A stretch of DNA of 64,000 bases from Anaerolineales bacterium UBA6055 (GTDB lineage Bacteria > Chloroflexota > Anaerolineae > Aggregatilineales > Phototrophicaceae), in contig DIYL01000061.1 of the NCBI GenBank assembly GCA_002428985.1, positions 1 to 64,000 on the forward strand, read 5' to 3'. This document shows, piece by piece, positions 59,357 to 64,000 of this stretch. The notes beneath the pieces were generated by a model that saw only the letters and a list, made by a program, of their open reading frames with translations, had not been told where the DNA came from and searched no databases. A program made the translations under genes and the position numbers. Each line of letters opens with the position of its first letter. Position 1 is the stretch's first letter.

Positions 59357-61156
59357 CTAAACTGCCACATTATACAGTGTACTTGCCACATCCGTATCGA
59401 AGCGAACAAATGCCAGACGAACCGTCGCCGTCAGTTGATAGCTATCATAGTACGATAGATAATCGACACTCACAGCAATGCGTCGACGATACCCGACGTA
59501 CCATCCCGGACGATAGACACACACCGCTTGACCACGATCATTGGTAGCACCGCCGACTTTACCATCAGCTTCAGTCAGAGGCATTTCTGCAGACACATAC
59601 ACCGGAATTCCATCGACAAACCCGATTTGTCCGGTTTGTGCCGTTGCCAACGGACCGGCTTTATCCATCGTCAAAAATTCGCTAATACCCAATAGTGACG
59701 CATATGTACCACTATCGACCACCCACGCCAAATCGGATGGACGTGCCGAATATTTGCCCGCCATCTTAAAGCGTGTCTCGCGCATTTTTGCTAGCGTCGG
59801 TGATGCGTTGCTCATATCGACAGCGTTATCTGTATTATCAACCAACGGCAGGTGACGCAAGCCATCCATCGCTAGATATTTAGATGTACCAGCTGGGGTT
59901 GTATGGTCGCTGTTGATATTACCAGTCGCTGTCGCAGTTGTATCGCCATTCAGCAACACATTATCAATCGCATCGGCAATCGCACGTACCGATTGTTCAC
60001 GGTAAATATTCAGCACCGGAATGATGGCATCTTCCACCAACTCACTACTGAAGCCAACCCGCAACGCCAGTTTCTTGGCATTCAATGTAACTTTACCCGA
60101 TCCAATTTTGCTATCAGGAATCGGATTACCACTACCGAATGATAACTGCGCTTCATCGGTTGTTTCCGGCACAAAGTACACATCAGGGTCTGCCCCTTCA
60201 ATTGGCAATTCAAAGGGGTTACTCGGCATTTCAACTGCTTGGAAAAGGGGCAGAATTGTATTTTCCTGACGCGCTTTATTCCAAATTTGCTGACTCCACA
60301 AATCCGGCACCCACTCATCACCGAATCCGGTCAAGGTGCTGTATGCCAGTTCATCGGCTTTAGTCGCTTTAAGATTGGCCTTACCAATTTTATGCGCCAA
60401 CGCATTTGAATAGCGTTCGCTCACACCATGGAAGCTCTTCGCCGAGCGCATCAGCATATAACCATGTAGCATATCCATCGCATCAAGCGTATCAAACTCA
60501 CTCCCGACTTCAATGCGGGTTGTTTTCATGGCATCGCGTTCATCTGCAATCGGTAAACGCTTACGCGGGGTTGTTTCTGGGTTCATGTTATTTCCTTTCA
60601 TATTTTCGTATTTAGTTGTTGCTTCTGCATGGATCTGGTTTTCTTCTCCATCAATGCCCAACCGTGCCATGTCTAACCCTAGTGCTTTATAAGCACTCTT
60701 CAGCGTTTGGACATCTGTATGACGTGGTTCTGCGGGGGTAGGTGTTAGGCTACCTTCGACAATCGGCCACTGTTTGATGTGACCGTCGTTGTCGACTTGC
60801 ACTAGATGAGGAAGACTACCGGATGACCAACTCAATATGCCTTTATCCACGAGTTGATACACCGTTCTCACATAACGTTTGTGCATATCCAACTGTGCCT
60901 CTGCCCAGATACCGACCTCATCATGTCGTAGCGTATCAATCACACCAATGACAGCCGCTTTCAAGTTGCCATCTAATCCATGATGATAAAGAACTGGACG
61001 CTGGTCATACCAATCCAGTCCAACATCCGTATCTGGGGAAAAATACTCACCTTGTAAATCACGTTGGGTTGGGTCGCCCCATACGACGAGATACCCGCCG
61101 ATGCGCCCACCCGACGCGTCAATCATTTTGACAGCATGTGCCTCTGCCATGTGCAT
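59357..61156 (-). CDS. Prohead protease-major capsid protein fusion (HK97 type)
   Basis: 599 residues. Residues 1-150 look like the HK97 prohead protease (U35): the opening GGYLVVWGDPTQRDLQGEYF, catalytic-histidine region VLYHHG (H58/H59), the serine region ILSWSSGSLPH (111-114) and WPIVEGSLTPTPAEP. Residues 191-599 form an HK97-fold capsid: an N-terminal helical arm, LRVGFSSELVEDAIIP, DNVLLNGDTT, LAWVVDSGTY and the C-terminal VRLAFVRFDTDV strand. The fusion is read without interruption. An internal ATG at 60586 has AAAGGA 7 bases upstream, so free capsid protein could also be made. No adjacent phage genes; one of four dispersed in the window. Confidence 0.8.
   Translation of the reverse strand: MHMAEAHAVKMIDASGGRIGGYLVVWGDPTQRDLQGEYFSPDTDVGLDWYDQRPVLYHHGLDGNLKAAVIGVIDTLRHDEVGIWAEAQLDMHKRYVRTVYQLVDKGILSWSSGSLPHLVQVDNDGHIKQWPIVEGSLTPTPAEPRHTDVQTLKSAYKALGLDMARLGIDGEENQIHAEATTKYENMKGNNMNPETTPRKRLPIADERDAMKTTRIEVGSEFDTLDAMDMLHGYMLMRSAKSFHGVSERYSNALAHKIGKANLKATKADELAYSTLTGFGDEWVPDLWSQQIWNKARQENTILPLFQAVEMPSNPFELPIEGADPDVYFVPETTDEAQLSFGSGNPIPDSKIGSGKVTLNAKKLALRVGFSSELVEDAIIPVLNIYREQSVRAIADAIDNVLLNGDTTATATGNINSDHTTPAGTSKYLAMDGLRHLPLVDNTDNAVDMSNASPTLAKMRETRFKMAGKYSARPSDLAWVVDSGTYASLLGISEFLTMDKAGPLATAQTGQIGFVDGIPVYVSAEMPLTEADGKVGGATNDRGQAVCVYRPGWYVGYRRRIAVSVDYLSYYDSYQLTATVRLAFVRFDTDVASTLYNVAV
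60586..60600 (-). promoter_or_regulatory. Internal ribosome binding site and start for the capsid part
   Basis: On the minus strand AAAGGA, six bases (AATAAC) and ATG fall exactly at the predicted protease-capsid boundary (codon 191, MNPETTPRK). The spacing is as good as for any independent gene in the window. Confidence 0.6.
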
Positions 61157-61444
61157 AGTTTGTGCCTTTCCACTTGCTTATAAACAGCGTGAATACTCAA
61201 AAAATTCAACATTCTTAAACAACATAAAATTGTCCATTTGATAACTAGAGAACAACGCGAAGCGAAACGACATTTTATCGAAAGTAAACTTAGTAATATC
61301 AACAAGACAAATTGTAATAGTTATAAATCATTTGAAATTGGTAAGAACTCCGCAACGAAACATAGCATAGAGGGCTGAATGCTATGTATTATAAGAGGAG
61401 GAGATATAAATCCATCAGGAATTCCTGAGATCACAGGATCGTTT

Positions 61445-64000
61445 ATGACCACATTTCATCAGTCGGGTATCCCCATACAATCAGGTTTGATTGTACGCGA
61501 CGATTTAATTAACAAATTATCCCCTGTCCTCGATTATCCGCTGACGCTCCTCAGCGCGCCCTCAGGGTGTGGCAAGACCACGCTTGCATTACAAGTTGCA
61601 CAACAATCACAAGCCGATGTTGTCTGGGTAACACCATCACAATACGAACATGAACTGCATCTCTTCTTGCAATTGTTGCTACGTAACTTAGAACAGGTTG
61701 CACCCGGTATCTTGTACTTGCAAAATATGGCGCAACAATCATTCGATCATTCAGCTATAGAAATTGCCACATACTTGCGCGACACAACCCAACGAGAGAC
61801 ATTAATTGTCATTGATGATTGGCATTTACTATCAACCCAATCTGCTGATAACTGGCTACAAGCATTAGTCAATGAATTACCCATAAACTGTCATCTGATG
61901 ATTTTGAGCCAGCGTGTCCCGCTCCTCAATATGATCGAACTGATAGCGACGCGTAGTTTATTACGTATCTCGCAACAAGAGCTATATTTTACGCGTTCTG
62001 AAGTGTATATGCTTGCCAAGCAATTACGTGATGATGAACTGAATTCGGATGAGATCGAATCAATCTATGAGACACTGGATGGATGGCCTGCCGGTACCAT
62101 CCTGGCACTCCAACCATCGACTGATTGGGTCGATTCATATAGCACCGAGACATCAGATAATTCTGAAACCAGTTCAACCACCATGTCTGAACTCTTATTC
62201 CAATCAATCGCCTCAAACATGATGAATCAGGAATTACCGGACGTACAACAATTTCTCAAATGGACATCTACAGGAGAATACTTTAGCTACGAGATGTGTG
62301 ACGATGTTTTTGAAATTACTGATAGCATTGGAATGACATCGGAGGTAATCCAGCGTAATCTATTTATTAGTCAACGTGCAGGCGGGTATCAGTATCATCG
62401 CCTCTTCCGTGCCTTTTTACAGAACAACTTTCAACTCACAGAACCCGATAACTTCACCTCTGCACACCGTCGCCTTGCCGGATGGTATCAATCGCATAAT
62501 CGTCCAATTCAAGCATTAGAACATTACTTCATTGCACAAAGCTACCCAGCAGCAATTGAGTTAGCTGAACGCATTGCCTTAGCCTATTTTGCTCAAGGCC
62601 AAATTGAAGCGATCTTATCCATCGGCGAGCAATTAGAACCCTATCGAGATCAAACACCTAACCTAAATTTTGTGCATGCTCAAATTTATCTTGGGCACAA
62701 AAGCGACCTTGAGCAAGCCTTATATTTTGCTCAATTAGCATTAGATGCTTATCAAGCTCAAAACCTGCCCGAACAATTCGAAGTTATGGTTTTAGTCGGG
62801 CGCATTCATCAGCTACGTGGCGAACTCGATCAATCGTTAGAGATTTTTGAAGAAATTCTACAACAGGACGATCTTCCACCGACACAACTTGGTGTGACCA
62901 AAAATCAGCTCGGTCTCACATATTACCGCCTAGGCAATCTAGAGCTAGCACTCAATATGCTTGAGCAAGCCCTTGAAGAAATCCAAAAAACCAGTAGTGT
63001 TTTCTCGCTCGCAAAAGTGTATCAAGAATTAGAATTGGTACACCGTGACATGGGCAATATCAGCGAAGCCAATGAATGTCTACAAAAGCAAATTCATTAT
63101 TGGCGCCAACTCAATAATCCAGAGCAACTCTCTATGTCATTAAACAATCTGGGCTACCGTTATTATGAACAAGGGCAATATCAACAAGCGGAAGACGCCT
63201 ATCAACAGGGTTTAGAGATTGTCTCGAGCATGACCAATGCACGGTCGCGTTACTATTTACTGACGTCGTTAGCCGATTTATATCGCGATCGTGGCGACTT
63301 ATCTAGAGCCAAAAAGACATATCAAGATGCGCTCAGGCTGATCGCTCAACGCGAGCCATATGCTCAAACTGAAGTGATGCTCAACTTATCAATCTTATAC
63401 CGCTGGCAAACGAAATATGAGGCAGCTTTAACCTGTGCCAATAACGCTATGGATGAGGCGAGTAAGCACCACTTAAATGGATTATTGGTACGTGCCCAGA
63501 TGGCACAATGGCATATCCGCTTACGCCCGTGGTCAGTCCATGATATTCTTGCCGAAGTCGATGAATTTGAAACACAATACCCACATCTTACATCACACCC
63601 ACCAGTTGAATACCTGACATTAAAACTGCACATTGCGATTTTACAATCGTCTATGACACAAATTCAGAACTTATTACGACGCATCGAGAAATTGAATCAA
63701 CGAGGCGAATCAATCCAATTCTTCATCGCTGAAGTGATCCATGATCCAGATATGAAAGCATTCTGGGGCAAAGTAAAAGCGCAATATCCAGAGTTAGAAC
63801 TAGCACGGCAAAGACGCACCCGAGTTCCAACACCCAATACCACCATCTTATCAATCGTCTCCGATACCCATAGCTTGCACTTTTACACACTTGGGTTAGA
63901 ACGCATCAAGAAGAATAACGCATACGTTAAATTAGCTGACTTTAGTGCAGAACGTGTCCGCGAATTCTTATACTATTTTGTTTTTAATGGGTCATCTCGT
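61445..64000 (+). CDS. MalT/AfsR-like STAND regulator, open at the right edge
   Basis: 852 codons visible with no stop; the 3' end lies outside. Order: a STAND ATPase with Walker A LLSAPSGCGKTT (residues 37-48) and Walker B ETLIVIDDWH, a winged-helix segment, a helical region with many TPR units (for example QLGLTYYRLGNLELALNMLEQA and NLGYRYYEQGQYQQAEDAYQQG) and, at the very end, the beginning of an OmpR-like BTAD DNA-binding domain (LHFYTLGLERIKKN, then ERVREFLYYFV). This is the AfsR/MalT pattern of transcription activators, though here the DNA-binding part comes last. AGGA lies 6 bases before the ATG. It is divergent from the capsid gene. Confidence 0.8.
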   Translation, partial: MTTFHQSGIPIQSGLIVRDDLINKLSPVLDYPLTLLSAPSGCGKTTLALQVAQQSQADVVWVTPSQYEHELHLFLQLLLRNLEQVAPGILYLQNMAQQSFDHSAIEIATYLRDTTQRETLIVIDDWHLLSTQSADNWLQALVNELPINCHLMILSQRVPLLNMIELIATRSLLRISQQELYFTRSEVYMLAKQLRDDELNSDEIESIYETLDGWPAGTILALQPSTDWVDSYSTETSDNSETSSTTMSELLFQSIASNMMNQELPDVQQFLKWTSTGEYFSYEMCDDVFEITDSIGMTSEVIQRNLFISQRAGGYQYHRLFRAFLQNNFQLTEPDNFTSAHRRLAGWYQSHNRPIQALEHYFIAQSYPAAIELAERIALAYFAQGQIEAILSIGEQLEPYRDQTPNLNFVHAQIYLGHKSDLEQALYFAQLALDAYQAQNLPEQFEVMVLVGRIHQLRGELDQSLEIFEEILQQDDLPPTQLGVTKNQLGLTYYRLGNLELALNMLEQALEEIQKTSSVFSLAKVYQELELVHRDMGNISEANECLQKQIHYWRQLNNPEQLSMSLNNLGYRYYEQGQYQQAEDAYQQGLEIVSSMTNARSRYYLLTSLADLYRDRGDLSRAKKTYQDALRLIAQREPYAQTEVMLNLSILYRWQTKYEAALTCANNAMDEASKHHLNGLLVRAQMAQWHIRLRPWSVHDILAEVDEFETQYPHLTSHPPVEYLTLKLHIAILQSSMTQIQNLLRRIEKLNQRGESIQFFIAEVIHDPDMKAFWGKVKAQYPELELARQRRTRVPTPNTTILSIVSDTHSLHFYTLGLERIKKNNAYVKLADFSAERVREFLYYFVFNGSSR

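Overview
This 64 kb window looks like chromosome of a free-living bacterium, most likely a member of the Chloroflexota (Anaerolineae side). That is an inference from gene content: a DUF177 gene directly upstream of a housekeeping sigma factor, a DUF309 protein with a receiver-like domain, an F420-type PPOX enzyme, many STAND/TPR/WD40 regulators, orphan histidine kinases and a protein kinase-AAA-TPR giant. Base composition looks moderate (mid-40s % GC by eye, not computed). Both strands are used and most genes stand alone or in two- to four-gene runs with AAAGGA-type ribosome binding sites. No rRNA, tRNA or CRISPR array was seen.

Layout. 1-3.6 kb: a broken metal ABC permease, a DUF309 protein, then a strong promoter driving DUF177-sigA with a terminator. 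3.7-9.9 kb: two tandem copies of a small paralogous protein, an SRPBCC/membrane operon, a membrane protein plus SGNH hydrolase, a TlpA-like thioredoxin and a DUF2892 protein. 10-20 kb: a LysM exported protein, a histidine kinase, a PHP phosphatase, PhzF, HIT and methyltransferase genes, and an 899-residue ADP-forming acyl-CoA synthetase/GNAT fusion. 20-27.6 kb: Uma2, a transposase stub, a phage tail gene, a 1279-residue TIR-STAND-WD40 (NLR-like) protein, a repeat cluster and a phage tail-terminator-like gene. 27.8-43.5 kb: a TetR cluster, TauE/SafE exporters, MFS, a phage head-tail connector gene, WD40 and TIR membrane proteins, an EF-hand protein and a two-subunit molybdenum hydroxylase. 43.7-58.5 kb: a kinase-AAA-TPR protein, two histidine kinases, a DUF4291/ADP-ribosylglycohydrolase/RNA ligase module, a 2H phosphoesterase, GDPD, an M20 peptidase and DinB. 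58.7-64 kb: a REP-associated transposase, a prohead protease-major capsid fusion, and an open-ended MalT/AfsR-like regulator.

The most striking feature is that four intact phage morphogenesis genes (protease-capsid, head-tail connector, tail terminator, tail/baseplate protein) all lie on the minus strand, in canonical virion-assembly order, but are spread singly over 40 kb among ordinary chromosomal genes. No integrase, terminase, portal or lysis gene is seen. This resembles a dispersed, domesticated particle system (gene-transfer-agent-like) more than a prophage. Three of the four are bracketed by REP-type palindromes or REP/IS200-type transposase genes. The REP palindromes share a GTAGGG head, a likely cognate RAYT transposase is present, and a perfect 28-bp copy sits in frame inside both the TIR-STAND-WD40 gene and the RAYT gene itself.

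Other notable layers are a five-member family of about 140-residue proteins scattered over the window, a second TIR protein (membrane-anchored) paired with a tyrosine phosphatase, and an RNA-ligase/ADP-ribose module that resembles RNA-repair or conflict systems.
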